Part shown: in pieces, positions 38,090 to 47,860 of the stretch
Layout: each line of letters opens with the position of its first letter
How positions within the stretch are numbered: the stretch's first letter is position 1
Source of the DNA: Marinobacter caseinilyticus
GTDB lineage: Bacteria; Pseudomonadota; Gammaproteobacteria; Pseudomonadales; Oleiphilaceae
Reading direction: 5' to 3'
Assembly: GCF_011074955.1 (NCBI RefSeq)
Contig: NZ_WUQJ01000034.1
Span: 124,001 to 188,000, forward strand
Length of the DNA: 64,000 nucleotides
Program-made: the position numbers and the translations under genes
Notes under the pieces: generated by a model
Database searches by the model: none
The model's input: only the letters and a program-made list of their open reading frames with translations
What the model was told of the DNA's origin: nothing

Positions 38090-40816
38090 TCACGATGTCA
38101 GGGCTCTTTCATGCTGCTGGACCAAAAATCCAATCAGTGCGTCTTCATTCAACGGATAACTGAACAGATTACCCTGGCATTGGGCGCACCCAGCGGCTCT
38201 GAGGAAGCTCAACTGTTGAGGCGTTTCCACACCTTCAGCGATCACAGTGAGGCGTAGCTTTTGTGCCAGGGCAATGACGGCGGAAGTCACATCGGTGGCA
38301 CTGTTATTATAGGGAATGTCCCGAATGAATCGGTGGTCAATTTTCACCGCGTCCAGCGGTAAACGCTGAAGCGATGCCAGCGAGCAGGCGCCGGTGCCAA
38401 AATCGTCAAGTATCAGGCATACCCCGATATCGTGGAGCGCCCCGAGCACATCCCACAACATTCTCGGATCGTAATTCAGCAACTCTGCGGGCATTTCCAA
38501 TTCCATCCGCTCCGGCGCCACGCCGGTTTCGGTAATGACCTGTCGGAACATGTCCAGAAATCCCGGATCAATCAGTTGCTTCACGGAAAAATTAACGGCC
38601 ACACGCAGCGCTTCAAAGCCCGCCCGCTCCAGTGCCTGAATCTGAATACAGGCTTGCCGAAGGGCCATTTCCCCCAACCGGATAATGAGTCCGGACTCCT
38701 CGGCAAGATTGATAAACTGTTGTGCGGGAATCAACCCTTTTTCAGGGTGCTGCCAACGCAAGAACGCCTCCACACCGATGACCCGTTCATTCACCAGGTC
38801 AAATTTGGGTTGGTAATGCAACACAAAGCGGTCTGCATCCAGCGCATTGGCCAGTTCTTCCTGTTGCAACAGACGCCGGGCGGCCTGAATGTTCAAGGCC
38901 GGGGTGAAGAACTGGCAGTTGTTTCGGCCTCGCTCTTTGGCCCGATACATTGCCAGATCCGCGTACTTCATCAGAACGCCAGGGTCTTCGCTGTCGTGGG
39001 GGATCATCGTGACACCAATGCTTGCGGTCACGCCGACGTCATGTTCCTGCAACCGCACGCGTTGACAAAGTCGGCGCAAAACCAGTTCCGCAACCTTCGC
39101 CGCAGCCTGCGGACCGGTAATACTCGACAGCAAAACCACAAATTCATCACCCCCGATCCTTGCCACCGAGTCTTCTTCACGGACACAACCGGTTAGCCAG
39201 CGCGCGACATGGGTCAGGAGCATATCGCCGACATCGTGCCCCAGAGTGTCGTTGATTTGCTTAAACCCATCCAGGTCGATGAACATCAGCGCCGCCGGTT
39301 CACCGGTGCGACGACTGCGCCGGACCGTGTGCGCCAGGCGATCACGAAACAGCTGGCGATTGGCCAGCCCGGTGAGCGGGTCGTAAAACGCCAGTCGGTG
39401 CAGTTCGGACTGAGCGGTTTTGAGCTCCGTCATATCGCGCAAACTCAGCACCACCCCGCCAACACCCGGCTCATCCAACATTGACGTGTAGGATCCTTCC
39501 ATATCACGCCAGCCACCCTCAACATCGCGGACCCGGGCACGCATCACTGGCAACGCCCGGCCCGGCGATGTCAGGGCTTGCTCAAAGCTTGCCAGGAGCT
39601 GGGGCCAGTCATCGTGGTGAACCATTGCCTCCAGCTCAAATTCGTTAATCTGTTCGGGTGCAAAACCGAGAATATGTTCACAGGATGGACTCGCGTATAG
39701 CGGCTCACCAAGACGATCCAGAACCAACGTAACGTTGCTGGCTCCCTCGGTAATGGCGCGATAACGGCCAGCACTCATTTGGGCCTGTAATCTTGTTCGA
39801 ATCAATGTCAGGAAGAACGCGAACAGCAACAGACTCACGAGCACGCCAGCTGCCAGCACGATCGCCGGGCGCGGGTCGGAAGCGCGGTAATCGAAAGCCG
39901 GGGTGGAACGGGTTTGCAGCAGCCAGGTTTGCTCACCATGGCGAACCTTCTGGTTCATGGCGAAGGTGTAATCGTCTTCCAGCGATCCGAGATTGGAACC
40001 GTACATTCGGGCTTCCCGCATCACGACGTCACCATCGTAAATGTGCACGTCCAGGAAGGGGGAGATAAGGCCGACGATGCCGTCCACCAGGTTGTTCATC
40101 CGAAAGGCACTGAAAACGAATCCCTGAAGCCGTGAGCGCCGCTCATTCAAGCTGTCGGGGATAAAATTGCCGGCATACACCGGGTGGTACATGAGAAAAC
40201 CGGCCTGGTCGTCATCAACCTCTTCCTGCACCAACACCACTTTACTCGTCATGGTGGGTGCGCCGGCATCACGTGCCAATTCCATGGCCGACCGATGCAC
40301 CACATCTTCAAAGGCATCATAGCCATAAGCCCGCTGATTTTGCGGGGTACCGGGTTCAAGAAAAACAATGGGGAAGTATTGATCGCGCACACCCGGGGGG
40401 TGAACCTGATAATCGGCCACACCCTGTTGGCGAATACTGTCGGTATGACTGCGCAGGTCCTGCTGCGTTATCCGGGCGGTATATCCGATGCCCTGAATAC
40501 CCGGATAATATCGCTCAATATTGAGCCGAGTGACATACAACTGCCACTCGCTTCGATCCACCCCGTCAGCAACTGCAAACAAACCGGCGCTGCCTGCAAG
40601 AACCTGTTCGTAATTAAGAAGACGCTCTTCAATAGCGGTCTTCAATTGCATGGACTGGGTTTTGAAACGGGCTTCCGTGCGGTCTTTAACCAGTTGCACC
40701 GAAAACAGCCACAGGGCGGCGGTCATTGAAAGACTGACAAACAGAAGCAACCAGGCCAGGCGGGCATTCTGAAGTCTCAGCAGTTGTCGTAGTGTTACAT
40801 CCTTGGTATTCATCAT
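38090..40816 (-). CDS. Membrane CHASE-PAS-GGDEF-EAL protein (c-di-GMP turnover)
   Basis: 908 residues. A first membrane segment (about 22-42) and a second (about 310-330) bracket a periplasmic CHASE domain (YYPGIQGIGYTARI, YFPIVFLEPGTPQN). A PAS domain follows, then GGDEF with inhibitory RxxD five residues before it (REED-SVARI-GGDEF), then an EAL domain. The EAL motif reads EAF (GVEAFLRWQHP), keeping the catalytic Glu and DDFGTG. It may both make and break c-di-GMP in response to an outside small ligand. Pseudomonas has mucD directly beside lepA; here this gene lies between them. ATG 40816 or 40813; both have weak ribosome sites. Confidence 0.9.
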   Translation of the reverse strand: MMNTKDVTLRQLLRLQNARLAWLLLFVSLSMTAALWLFSVQLVKDRTEARFKTQSMQLKTAIEERLLNYEQVLAGSAGLFAVADGVDRSEWQLYVTRLNIERYYPGIQGIGYTARITQQDLRSHTDSIRQQGVADYQVHPPGVRDQYFPIVFLEPGTPQNQRAYGYDAFEDVVHRSAMELARDAGAPTMTSKVVLVQEEVDDDQAGFLMYHPVYAGNFIPDSLNERRSRLQGFVFSAFRMNNLVDGIVGLISPFLDVHIYDGDVVMREARMYGSNLGSLEDDYTFAMNQKVRHGEQTWLLQTRSTPAFDYRASDPRPAIVLAAGVLVSLLLFAFFLTLIRTRLQAQMSAGRYRAITEGASNVTLVLDRLGEPLYASPSCEHILGFAPEQINEFELEAMVHHDDWPQLLASFEQALTSPGRALPVMRARVRDVEGGWRDMEGSYTSMLDEPGVGGVVLSLRDMTELKTAQSELHRLAFYDPLTGLANRQLFRDRLAHTVRRSRRTGEPAALMFIDLDGFKQINDTLGHDVGDMLLTHVARWLTGCVREEDSVARIGGDEFVVLLSSITGPQAAAKVAELVLRRLCQRVRLQEHDVGVTASIGVTMIPHDSEDPGVLMKYADLAMYRAKERGRNNCQFFTPALNIQAARRLLQQEELANALDADRFVLHYQPKFDLVNERVIGVEAFLRWQHPEKGLIPAQQFINLAEESGLIIRLGEMALRQACIQIQALERAGFEALRVAVNFSVKQLIDPGFLDMFRQVITETGVAPERMELEMPAELLNYDPRMLWDVLGALHDIGVCLILDDFGTGACSLASLQRLPLDAVKIDHRFIRDIPYNNSATDVTSAVIALAQKLRLTVIAEGVETPQQLSFLRAAGCAQCQGNLFSYPLNEDALIGFLVQQHERALTS

Positions 40817-40912
40817 CGTTGCGGGTCCGGTCCGTGGCCTGAGCCTGTTTAACGCCGACAGAGTATAGCAAAAAGCCCTGCCGTGTACCTGCCACGAAGC
40901 TGACCGAACGGT

Positions 40913-40939
40913 GGCCGCCGGTATCACTGGCCGGCGGCC
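40913..40939. terminator. Hairpin after mucD
   Basis: A perfect 9-bp stem GGCCGCCGG / CCGGCGGCC with a 9-base loop lies 15 bases past the mucD stop. The T-run is on the plus-strand side, so it is not a textbook minus-strand terminator. It still separates mucD from the c-di-GMP gene and suggests separate transcripts. Confidence 0.5.
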
Positions 40940-40954
40940 CTTTTGACCAATGCC

Positions 40955-42373
40955 TTAAGGCTTCATCACCAGATAGGTCGCTCGCCCCTCCCTGATCACT
41001 CGCACGGACACCGCCTTGTCCTTCGGCAGGCTGGCAACCGTTTGCTGAAAATCGGCAACGGATTGTATTTTCTTGCGATTAAGCTCGGTAATGATGTCAT
41101 TGGGTCGCAAACCCGCATCCAGGGCCGGCCCCCGGACAACATTCGTCACCAATACGCCCGCGTCTATACCCAAGGCTGACTTCAGTTCTTCGGTCAAGGG
41201 CTCGACCACCAAGCCGAGAGGGCCACCAGATGAATCGGGACTTTGCGGTGCTTCTCTCTGCGCACTTTCATCAACTGGCAACCGGCCTATGACCACATCA
41301 ATATCGATGTATCGCCCCTCACGCAGCACCTCCAGCGTCGCGGTTTCGCCCACAGGGGTACGACCAACCATGGGCGGGAGGTCAGACGACAGATTCACAG
41401 GGTCGCCGTCGTACTCCAGCACAATATCACCCGCCTCCAAACCGGCTTTCTCGGCTGGCGATCCGGCCATGACCTCAGCAACCAGCGCGCCTCTTGGCCG
41501 ACTCAGGCCAAACGACTCTGCCAGATCACGATTGACTTCCTGAATCAGCACCCCGAGCCAGCCTCGGGCTACCGAGCCCTTGTCACGAATCTGCCTGAAG
41601 ACATTCATCGCTTCGTCGATCGGAATCGCGAAGGATACGCCCATAAAGCCCCCGGACCGGGTGTAGATTTGCGAGTTAATGCCGACCACCTCTCCGTCCA
41701 GGTTGAACAGGGGGCCGCCGGAATTACCCGGATTAATCGCCACATCGGTCTGTATGAACGGCACATAGTTTTCACTCGGCAACGCCCGGCCAACAGCACT
41801 CACGATGCCGGCAGTGACCGTGTAGTCAAAGCCAAACGGTGAGCCTATGGCGAGCACCCACTCCCCCGGCTCCAGATCTTTGGAGCGACCTATGCGAACC
41901 ACGGGCAAGTCCTCATCGTCCTTTATCTTGAGGACCGCCAGATCCGACCGCGGGTCAGTGCCAATCAAGACCGCAGGCAATTCCCGGCGGTCACTGAGGC
42001 GCACAATGATTTCATCCGCACCTTCCACCACATGGTTGTTGGTCAGCACGTAGCCATCCCTGGACACAATAAACCCGGATCCCATCGAACTGATGGGCGC
42101 CTGGCGCCTGGGATTTCTCTGATTAAATGGCGACTGCGGACCGCGGAAAAAATCCTGGAAAAATTCGGGAAGCTGGTCAAGCTGATCTTGGTTGAACGGC
42201 AATCCGCCGATCTGACCGGCCCGTTCCTGTGTGGTGCTGATGTTCACAACGGCGGCTGAATTTTCTTTCACAAGATCGGTAAAGTCCGGCAGGCTGCTGG
42301 CCCGCGCGGATACCACCGCAACACTGAAAACCATGACCAGCATCAACCCCAATGCAGTGATGCGCCTGCCCAT
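40955..42373 (-). CDS. mucD: Periplasmic serine endoprotease DegP/MucD-like
   Basis: Quality-control protease and chaperone that restrains the sigma-E response. 472 residues with a signal peptide (ALGLMLVMVFSVAVVSARA), a trypsin-like domain with His in TNNHVVEGADEI, Asp in RSDLAVLKI and Ser in NPGNSGGPLFN, and two PDZ domains (VLIQEVNRDLAESFGL; LGIDAGVLVTNVVRG). ATG 42373 has AAGGA just upstream. As in Pseudomonas it is the last gene of the rpoE-mucABCD group. Confidence 0.95.
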   Translation of the reverse strand: MGRRITALGLMLVMVFSVAVVSARASSLPDFTDLVKENSAAVVNISTTQERAGQIGGLPFNQDQLDQLPEFFQDFFRGPQSPFNQRNPRRQAPISSMGSGFIVSRDGYVLTNNHVVEGADEIIVRLSDRRELPAVLIGTDPRSDLAVLKIKDDEDLPVVRIGRSKDLEPGEWVLAIGSPFGFDYTVTAGIVSAVGRALPSENYVPFIQTDVAINPGNSGGPLFNLDGEVVGINSQIYTRSGGFMGVSFAIPIDEAMNVFRQIRDKGSVARGWLGVLIQEVNRDLAESFGLSRPRGALVAEVMAGSPAEKAGLEAGDIVLEYDGDPVNLSSDLPPMVGRTPVGETATLEVLREGRYIDIDVVIGRLPVDESAQREAPQSPDSSGGPLGLVVEPLTEELKSALGIDAGVLVTNVVRGPALDAGLRPNDIITELNRKKIQSVADFQQTVASLPKDKAVSVRVIREGRATYLVMKP

Positions 42374-42471
42374 CGATCCTTTCCAATGATCACGATTTAT
42401 CAATAACATCGCACACTCTCCTTCAACGGTAGTTCGATTTCTATTCTGTTCCGCCCCACAACGTTTTCAAC

Positions 42472-42924
42472 TTAATAAATCGTAGGGTCAATGGACTGTT
42501 TTTCAATACGAAGCAATTGTGGTCGAAAAAACTGCCCGTGATGCTTCTGTTGCCGATGCACCACCACGAACCCGAGCCCCATGCCCAGCCCCGACAAGAC
42601 CAACGCCCAGCCATCCGACGATGGCGCCAACTGGTGTCCGGCCACGGCCCCCACAACCAGGAAAATCAACGGTAGTGCATACACCAGCAAGGACGCCCGC
42701 AACAATGCCGACTCCTCAATTGCAAGCGTGACCACATCCCCGACACGGGCACCCAGGACATTGTCGACCAAGACTTGATTCGCTCTGCCGGCAGTGACAC
42801 CAGCGAGGACTCTTTGGCCACAACCCTGTTTGGCGCTGCAGGTGTTGCAGGCACTCAGCTGGATGGTCTGGACCCAGAGCTGATCGCCTTTGATGGCAAC
42901 GACACGTCCGTTTTCAGTGATCAC
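42472..42924 (-). CDS. rseC: RseC/MucC family membrane protein
   Basis: 150 residues with the RseC cysteine cluster CNTCSAKQGCGQRVL and two membrane segments (residues about 78-98 and 105-125). The family links the sigma-E locus with SoxR reduction (rsx) or envelope redox, but its exact role is unsettled. GTG 42924 with GGGAG 8 bases upstream gives the family length; upstream ATG 42951 would overlap rseB more. Confidence 0.88.
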   Translation of the reverse strand: MITENGRVVAIKGDQLWVQTIQLSACNTCSAKQGCGQRVLAGVTAGRANQVLVDNVLGARVGDVVTLAIEESALLRASLLVYALPLIFLVVGAVAGHQLAPSSDGWALVLSGLGMGLGFVVVHRQQKHHGQFFRPQLLRIEKQSIDPTIY

Positions 42925-43897
42925 TGCCGGGCTCCCGAATCGCAAGTGCATCGTCAATATCCACCGCTTCAGCCACGCGCATGGCTGTCGCAGGCGGAAT
43001 CTCGCCAACCACTGTCACCAGCAGATCGCGCCCTCGTACATCCACCCGTCGCATGTAGGCGGTCGTGGCACCGATTCGGGAAGCACCTGTTGGCATGCTG
43101 ACCTGCCCCTCCGGTTCTACAAACACCGAAAACGCAGCCAGGCCATCGGAGAACGCGATCGCCTGCCCGTTGCCCGCGCGCGGGGCCGCAGCCGGCACGA
43201 AGCCATCAGGCCGCCACGTCAGCCGCCAGCCATCCATGCGAGGCGTGGTCATAGCCAAGGTTTGAGGCGCCAGTTTGCGCTCGACTTCTGTGCCATGGGA
43301 TTGCACTTCAAACTCGTGATCTGGAAGGCTGTCAGTAATTTCAAGACTGGTGAACTGAAATCGTTCAAGGACCTCATCATTGCTGCTCCGAACATGGCTC
43401 TTGACCAGCAACCCGGTCTCCTTTTCCAGCCATAAACGGTAGCTGTAACGATGTTTATCCCTGGCATTGAGTGCAACGACCGCGACCGGGTAGCCTGCAA
43501 TGCGGTCATCATTAAGCTTTTCAGGGACATACCACCGACTGATCGGGATCAGCTGATGGGTAAAGGCCTCGGCAAATGGGCCCGATGGAATTACTTGGTC
43601 CAATTGAATCCGGCCGTGGTCAGGCAAGACACAGTAGACGCGCATTCCCCGTCTAACGATCTCACCGTTCTTGCCATCCTGTTGCACCAACCGCTCCTCA
43701 ACCTGGCCGTTATGGTAACGGTGAGCCACTTGCATGGTACTGACCTGATCGCCTCTGGCGTAAACAAACACCCCGCGATAGCTGGTCATATTAATGGCAG
43801 GGCCCAACCGCTTCAGCCAATACTCGGCAGAGTCTTGCTCCGCCGCACCGACCCAGCCTGACAACTGCAGCAGCAACACCACCGACAACCAGCGCAT
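42914..43897 (-). CDS. rseB: Sigma-E factor regulatory protein RseB/MucB
   Basis: Periplasmic protein that binds RseA and shields it from DegS-type cleavage until lipid-linked signals arrive. Signal peptide MRWLSVVLLLQLSGWVGAA; the large MucB/LolA-like domain includes NMTSYRGVFVYARGDQVSTM and the C-terminal domain includes AIAFSDGLAAFSVFVEP. 327 residues from ATG 43897 (GGAG upstream); an upstream ATG at 43948 is possible. Confidence 0.93.
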   Translation of the reverse strand: MRWLSVVLLLQLSGWVGAAEQDSAEYWLKRLGPAINMTSYRGVFVYARGDQVSTMQVAHRYHNGQVEERLVQQDGKNGEIVRRGMRVYCVLPDHGRIQLDQVIPSGPFAEAFTHQLIPISRWYVPEKLNDDRIAGYPVAVVALNARDKHRYSYRLWLEKETGLLVKSHVRSSNDEVLERFQFTSLEITDSLPDHEFEVQSHGTEVERKLAPQTLAMTTPRMDGWRLTWRPDGFVPAAAPRAGNGQAIAFSDGLAAFSVFVEPEGQVSMPTGASRIGATTAYMRRVDVRGRDLLVTVVGEIPPATAMRVAEAVDIDDALAIREPGSDH

Positions 43898-43954
43898 TGG
43901 ACGTCTCCGAACCGTAATCAGGTATTTACCCAAGCCTGTTCTGTTCATACCGCA

Positions 43955-44545
43955 TCAGCGCCCGGTGCCTGAAACACTGGCTAGCCGAGCGTATCCAACC
44001 GCCCCACGACCAGCCCCGACACTGTTGTGTTGGGCATGTTCAAGCAGGTAACGGCTGAGGTGTTCCCATTGTTTGTTATCGAGTTTTTGCAGCGCAACTT
44101 CCGGGATCTGATCCGAAACCTCACCCGCGTCGGTCACCAGTAGCGTCGCTTCTTCACCGGTTCTCGAAGAATCCGTGGCGGCTATCGAGGTGGCCGACTT
44201 TGAATCCCAGCCAGCGCCGAGGCCAAAACCAATGACCAGCGAGACCGTGATCATCGCAACCGCAGGCCAACGCCAGGTGGCCACACTACGTCGTTGCGCT
44301 AGACGGTCGGCACCCGCCGCCAGAGGCGGAGATTCGCCAAACAACGATGCTTGCACCTGATGGCTGACATCAATCTGGCTTGTCAGCGCCGGTTCTTCGT
44401 GCATTAATTCCCGAACTTGCTGCCAACGCTGCCACTGACCTCTCAGGTCGCCGCTGTCAGCTTTGGACAACAAACGACGCACGGACAGCTCATCCGCCTG
44501 ATCATCCATCATTGCTGACAAGGTTTCTTTCAGACGATCATCCAT
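43955..44545 (-). CDS. rseA: Anti-sigma-E factor RseA/MucA
   Basis: Single-pass inner-membrane protein that holds RpoE inactive. The cytosolic N-terminus LKETLSAMMDDQADELSVRR is the sigma-binding RseA_N domain; a membrane helix follows (AVAMITVSLVIGFGLGAGW); the periplasmic tail ends with a helix near EHLSRYLLEHAQHN. 196 residues from ATG 44545, with GAGG nine bases upstream. It starts 66 bases after rpoE. Confidence 0.94.
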   Translation of the reverse strand: MDDRLKETLSAMMDDQADELSVRRLLSKADSGDLRGQWQRWQQVRELMHEEPALTSQIDVSHQVQASLFGESPPLAAGADRLAQRRSVATWRWPAVAMITVSLVIGFGLGAGWDSKSATSIAATDSSRTGEEATLLVTDAGEVSDQIPEVALQKLDNKQWEHLSRYLLEHAQHNSVGAGRGAVGYARLASVSGTGR

Positions 44546-44611
44546 CGGACGCAACCTCGTTCCACACTCGATGTATTTGCCACCTTTCAGGCGGTCTGCA
44601 CGTATTGTTGA

Positions 44612-45223
44612 TCATGTGTTGTCCAACATCGGGCCCAAATGACGATCAACCGCATCACGAGCCCGAAAAATACGCGAACGAACAGTACCAATCGGGCACT
44701 CCAGGACACGCGCAATGTCGTCATAACTCAGGCCATCGTACTCACGCAATAAAAACGCGGACCGGAGCTCCTCGGGCAATGCCGCAATGGCCATCTGCAG
44801 TGCCTTTTGTAATTGCTCGCGCTGCAGCATCCGGTCTGGGGACGCATTATCGCGAAGCCGGCCACCGTCATCAAAATTCTCCGCGTCAGAGGGATCCGCA
44901 CTGCCCTGTGGGCGACGCGCTCTCGACTCCAAATGATTTTTCGCGGTATTAACGGCGATGCGGTAGAGCCACGTGTAAAATGCACTGTCACCCCGAAACC
45001 GATCGATCGCCTTGAATGCTTTGACGAACGCCTCCTGGGTCAAGTCCATCACATCCTGATTGTCGTAGATGTACCGGCTTATAATGGCCGCCACCCGTGA
45101 CTGATACTTGATTACCAGCAAATCAAAAGCGGCACGATCACCACGACGCACCTTGTTGACCAATTGAAGGTCAGTCTGACTTTCGGCGTTGGTTGCCGTA
45201 TTGAGACCTGATTCGGGAGCCAT
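44612..45223 (-). CDS. rpoE: RNA polymerase sigma factor RpoE/AlgU
   Basis: ECF sigma factor for envelope stress. Region 2 (DVMDLTQEAFVKAFKAIDRF, RGDSAFYTWLYRIAVNTAKN) and region 4 (LPEELRSAFLLREYDGLSYD, CPIGTVRSRIFRARDAVD) are nearly identical to the known factor. 203 residues from ATG 45223. The frame stays open more than 100 codons upstream, but that part matches nothing and overlaps the promoter and nadB. No strong ribosome site; ATG 45223 is the best family fit. Confidence 0.95.
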   Translation of the reverse strand: MAPESGLNTATNAESQTDLQLVNKVRRGDRAAFDLLVIKYQSRVAAIISRYIYDNQDVMDLTQEAFVKAFKAIDRFRGDSAFYTWLYRIAVNTAKNHLESRARRPQGSADPSDAENFDDGGRLRDNASPDRMLQREQLQKALQMAIAALPEELRSAFLLREYDGLSYDDIARVLECPIGTVRSRIFRARDAVDRHLGPMLDNT

Positions 45224-45360
45224 GGGTGAAATAACCGGCCTTCGACTGTGTAGGGCCTCGCGGCCAAGCTGATACTTCTTCAGTGACGTCATATGGCTGT
45301 CATACTCAGCTTTGTGGTCGAGTCTGGTACCAGCTTTCGATGGCACTTCCCATTCAGCCA

Positions 45361-45388
45361 AATAGACAGCAGACGCAAAGTTTAGTTC
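45361..45388 (-). promoter_or_regulatory. Sigma-E-type promoter upstream of rpoE
   Basis: On the minus strand GAACTA (45388-45383) and TCTATT (45366-45361) are spaced by 16 bases, close to the GAACTT-N16-TCTGA pattern of RpoE/AlgU. A transcript would start near 45354, about 130 bases before the rpoE start, making an autoregulated rpoE-rseA-rseB-rseC-mucD operon likely. The divergent nadB starts only 17-38 bases away. Confidence 0.6.
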
Positions 45389-45404
45389 AATACAGTTCCA
45401 CATT

Positions 45405-47030
45405 ATGGCCCGTGATAACAACTTGATGCCACACTCATACGAACACGACGTTCTCATCATCGGCAGCGGAGCTGCCGGCTTGACGGTTGCCCTCAATTTG
45501 CCGCACCACCTGAAAGTGGCCGTTATAAGTAAGGGCAAAATCACCAGCGGTGCGACCCTTTGGGCTCAGGGCGGCATCGCAGCGGTTCTGGATAACGAAG
45601 ATTCCGTCGAGAACCATATCCGGGACACCCTGTCCTCCGGTGCCGGGCTGTGCCATGAAGACGCTGTGCGATTCACCGTTGAACACGGCCGTGAAAGCAT
45701 CGAATGGCTCATTGATAGCGGCGTCAATTTCACCCGTGACGAAAACGCCCAACTGCACCTGACCCGTGAAGGTGGCCACAGTCATCGGCGTATCATCCAT
45801 GCCGCCGACGCTACCGGTCATGCTGTCTCCAGTACGCTGAGTCAGCAAGCGGCCGCGCGGGAGAATATCCAACTGATGGAGTCACGGGTTGCGGTCGACC
45901 TGATTACCAATCGTAAACTGTTGCTGCCGGGCAACCGCTGTGTGGGTGCTTACGTTCTGAACCTGGATGACAATCACGTCGAGCTGTTCCGGGCCCGGTT
46001 CGTGGTCATTGCCACCGGCGGTGCGAGCAAGGCTTATCGTTACACCAGCAACCCCGATGGCGCCTCCGGTGACGGCATTGCCATGGCATGGCGAGCGGGA
46101 TGCCGAACCGCAAACATGGAGTTCAACCAATTCCACCCCACCTGTTTGTACCACCCCCACGCCAAGTCTTTTTTGATTACCGAGGCCGTGCGTGGAGAAG
46201 GTGGTTATTTAAGGTTGCCTGACGGCTCGCGGTTTATGGATCGCTTCGATGCGCGGGCCGAACTGGCGCCTCGTGACATTGTCGCTCGCGCCATCGACCA
46301 TGAAATGAAGCGCCTGGGGGCCGATCACCTGTACCTCGACATCAGCCATAAACCGGCGGATTTTATTCGCAAACACTTTCCGACAATTTATGAGAAATGC
46401 CTGGAATTCGGAATCGACATCACCAGTGATCCGATTCCGGTGGTGCCCGCAGCCCATTACACCTGCGGTGGCATCATGACGGACAAGCGCGCCCGCACCG
46501 ACGTGAACCAGCTGTATGCCGTGGGTGAGGCCGCGTTTACCGGATTGCATGGCGCCAACCGGATGGCCAGCAACTCACTGCTTGAATGTCTGGTGTATGG
46601 TCGCGCCGCGGCGGCGGACATCGCCCGCAGGGCAGCCGATATTCCGGCGCCCCCCAACGCCCCGGAATGGGACGAATCCCAGGTCAGAGACTCCGATGAG
46701 GATGTCGTCATTTCCCACAACTGGGATGAACTCAGGCATTTCATGTGGGACTATGTCGGAATTGTGCGCACCACCAAAAGACTGCAGCGGGCCAAACACC
46801 GTATTGACCTGCTGTCCCGGGAAATCGGGGAGTTTTACAGTAATTACCGGGTCTCAAATGATCTCTTGGAGCTGCGAAACCTGGTCACCATTGCTGATCT
46901 GATCATCTGTTCCGCCATGCAACGAAATGAGAGTCGCGGTCTTCACTACACGCTGGACTACCCCGGACTGATGCATGAAGTTAAAGACACCGTGCTCGTC
47001 CCGACCAGCTTCCGTACCAAATCGCCCTGA
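45405..47030 (+). CDS. nadB: L-aspartate oxidase
   Basis: FAD enzyme that oxidises aspartate to iminoaspartate in NAD synthesis. FAD dinucleotide motif [19 protein letters not shown]; active-site parts [32 protein letters not shown] and [20 protein letters not shown]. 541 residues; ATG 45426 (protein [10 protein letters not shown]) is a strong alternative start. It is transcribed divergently from rpoE, as in E. coli and Pseudomonas. The sdhE-ygfX-ygfZ genes follow. Confidence 0.96.
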   Translation: MARDNNLMPHSYEHDVLIIGSGAAGLTVALNLPHHLKVAVISKGKITSGATLWAQGGIAAVLDNEDSVENHIRDTLSSGAGLCHEDAVRFTVEHGRESIEWLIDSGVNFTRDENAQLHLTREGGHSHRRIIHAADATGHAVSSTLSQQAAARENIQLMESRVAVDLITNRKLLLPGNRCVGAYVLNLDDNHVELFRARFVVIATGGASKAYRYTSNPDGASGDGIAMAWRAGCRTANMEFNQFHPTCLYHPHAKSFLITEAVRGEGGYLRLPDGSRFMDRFDARAELAPRDIVARAIDHEMKRLGADHLYLDISHKPADFIRKHFPTIYEKCLEFGIDITSDPIPVVPAAHYTCGGIMTDKRARTDVNQLYAVGEAAFTGLHGANRMASNSLLECLVYGRAAAADIARRAADIPAPPNAPEWDESQVRDSDEDVVISHNWDELRHFMWDYVGIVRTTKRLQRAKHRIDLLSREIGEFYSNYRVSNDLLELRNLVTIADLIICSAMQRNESRGLHYTLDYPGLMHEVKDTVLVPTSFRTKSP

Positions 47031-47114
47031 CGGGTGTGGGCCAGGAAGCACCAATCAATTTGCAGCGCCGGTCAACTCGCCGACCACCACAGCCGTAACC
47101 ACATGAGACTGACA

Positions 47115-47369
47115 ATGGATGACAACACTGAATTTAATCGTCTTTACTGGCACAGCCGCCGCGGCATGCTTGAACTTGACGTCTTGTTAATTCCCTTCCT
47201 TGAGGAGGTGTACCGGGATCTGCCAAAACAGGACCAGGATCTTTACCGGAAGCTGCTGACCTGCGAGGACGCGGACATCTGGCAATGGTTCATGCAGCGC
47301 AGCCAGCCAGACGATCCCGAGTTGCAGCGTATTGTGGATATGATCGTTCAGCGTGTGCAGCCAGATTAA
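47115..47369 (+). CDS. sdhE: FAD assembly factor SdhE
   Basis: Small cytosolic protein that promotes covalent FAD attachment to succinate dehydrogenase. The defining RGM motif is in [20 protein letters not shown], and [13 protein letters not shown] follows. 84 residues from ATG 47115; an ATG four codons upstream is also possible. Its 3' end overlaps the next gene by 17 bases, and it lies 84 bases after nadB. Confidence 0.93.
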   Translation: MDDNTEFNRLYWHSRRGMLELDVLLIPFLEEVYRDLPKQDQDLYRKLLTCEDADIWQWFMQRSQPDDPELQRIVDMIVQRVQPD

Positions 47370-47820
47370 CGTCAGGCTTTATCCGTCGCTTGGCGCGGGC
47401 CTCATTGCATCGACTCCCTGGATTACCTTGCTGCTATCGGCTCTCACCGTCGGACTGGCCAGCAGTGCTCCGTTGTTGCTGTGTTGTCCGCCAGCCCTGG
47501 CCGGTGCCGTCTGGCAAGTTCGCGCCAGTGGGCTATTGATGTCCAGCGCTTCCGTCACGCAACTATCGATCCGCGACGGGCAATTGCATGCGCTATTGGG
47601 CAATGGTCAGAGATTTCCTGCTCACGCAAAAACCGAAAGCCGGCTGTTTGGGCGGATGGCGCTCTTGAAACTGGCACTGGTCGGCACCAACTTAACACCA
47701 CCGCTGGTTGTTTTAATCGACGTTCGGCGAGCCGATGGCCAGCCTCGTAATACCGACCCGGATGCCTTCAGACGTCTCCGGGTATGGCTGCGGCTGTCCA
47801 AGGTCAACACAGTTCGCTGA
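47353..47820 (+). CDS. YgfX-like inner-membrane protein
   Basis: 155 residues. Two membrane segments (residues about 20-50, [20 protein letters not shown] and following) and a soluble C-terminal domain with an [10 protein letters not shown] motif near the end. That layout and its overlap with sdhE match ygfX next to sdhE (ygfY) in E. coli, although sequence conservation is low. E. coli YgfX has been linked to the cell-division proteins FtsZ/MreB and to SdhE, with debated function. GTG at 47353; weak ribosome site. Confidence 0.65.
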   Translation: MCSQINVRLYPSLGAGLIASTPWITLLLSALTVGLASSAPLLLCCPPALAGAVWQVRASGLLMSSASVTQLSIRDGQLHALLGNGQRFPAHAKTESRLFGRMALLKLALVGTNLTPPLVVLIDVRRADGQPRNTDPDAFRRLRVWLRLSKVNTVR

Positions 47821-47860
47821 CGCATTATCGACCATCCATTTGTACAATCTGGAGTTTCAG

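Noticed and set aside
44612..45544. 310-codon version of the rpoE reading frame
   Set aside because: The first 107 codons do not match any sigma factor and run over the predicted promoter and nadB start.
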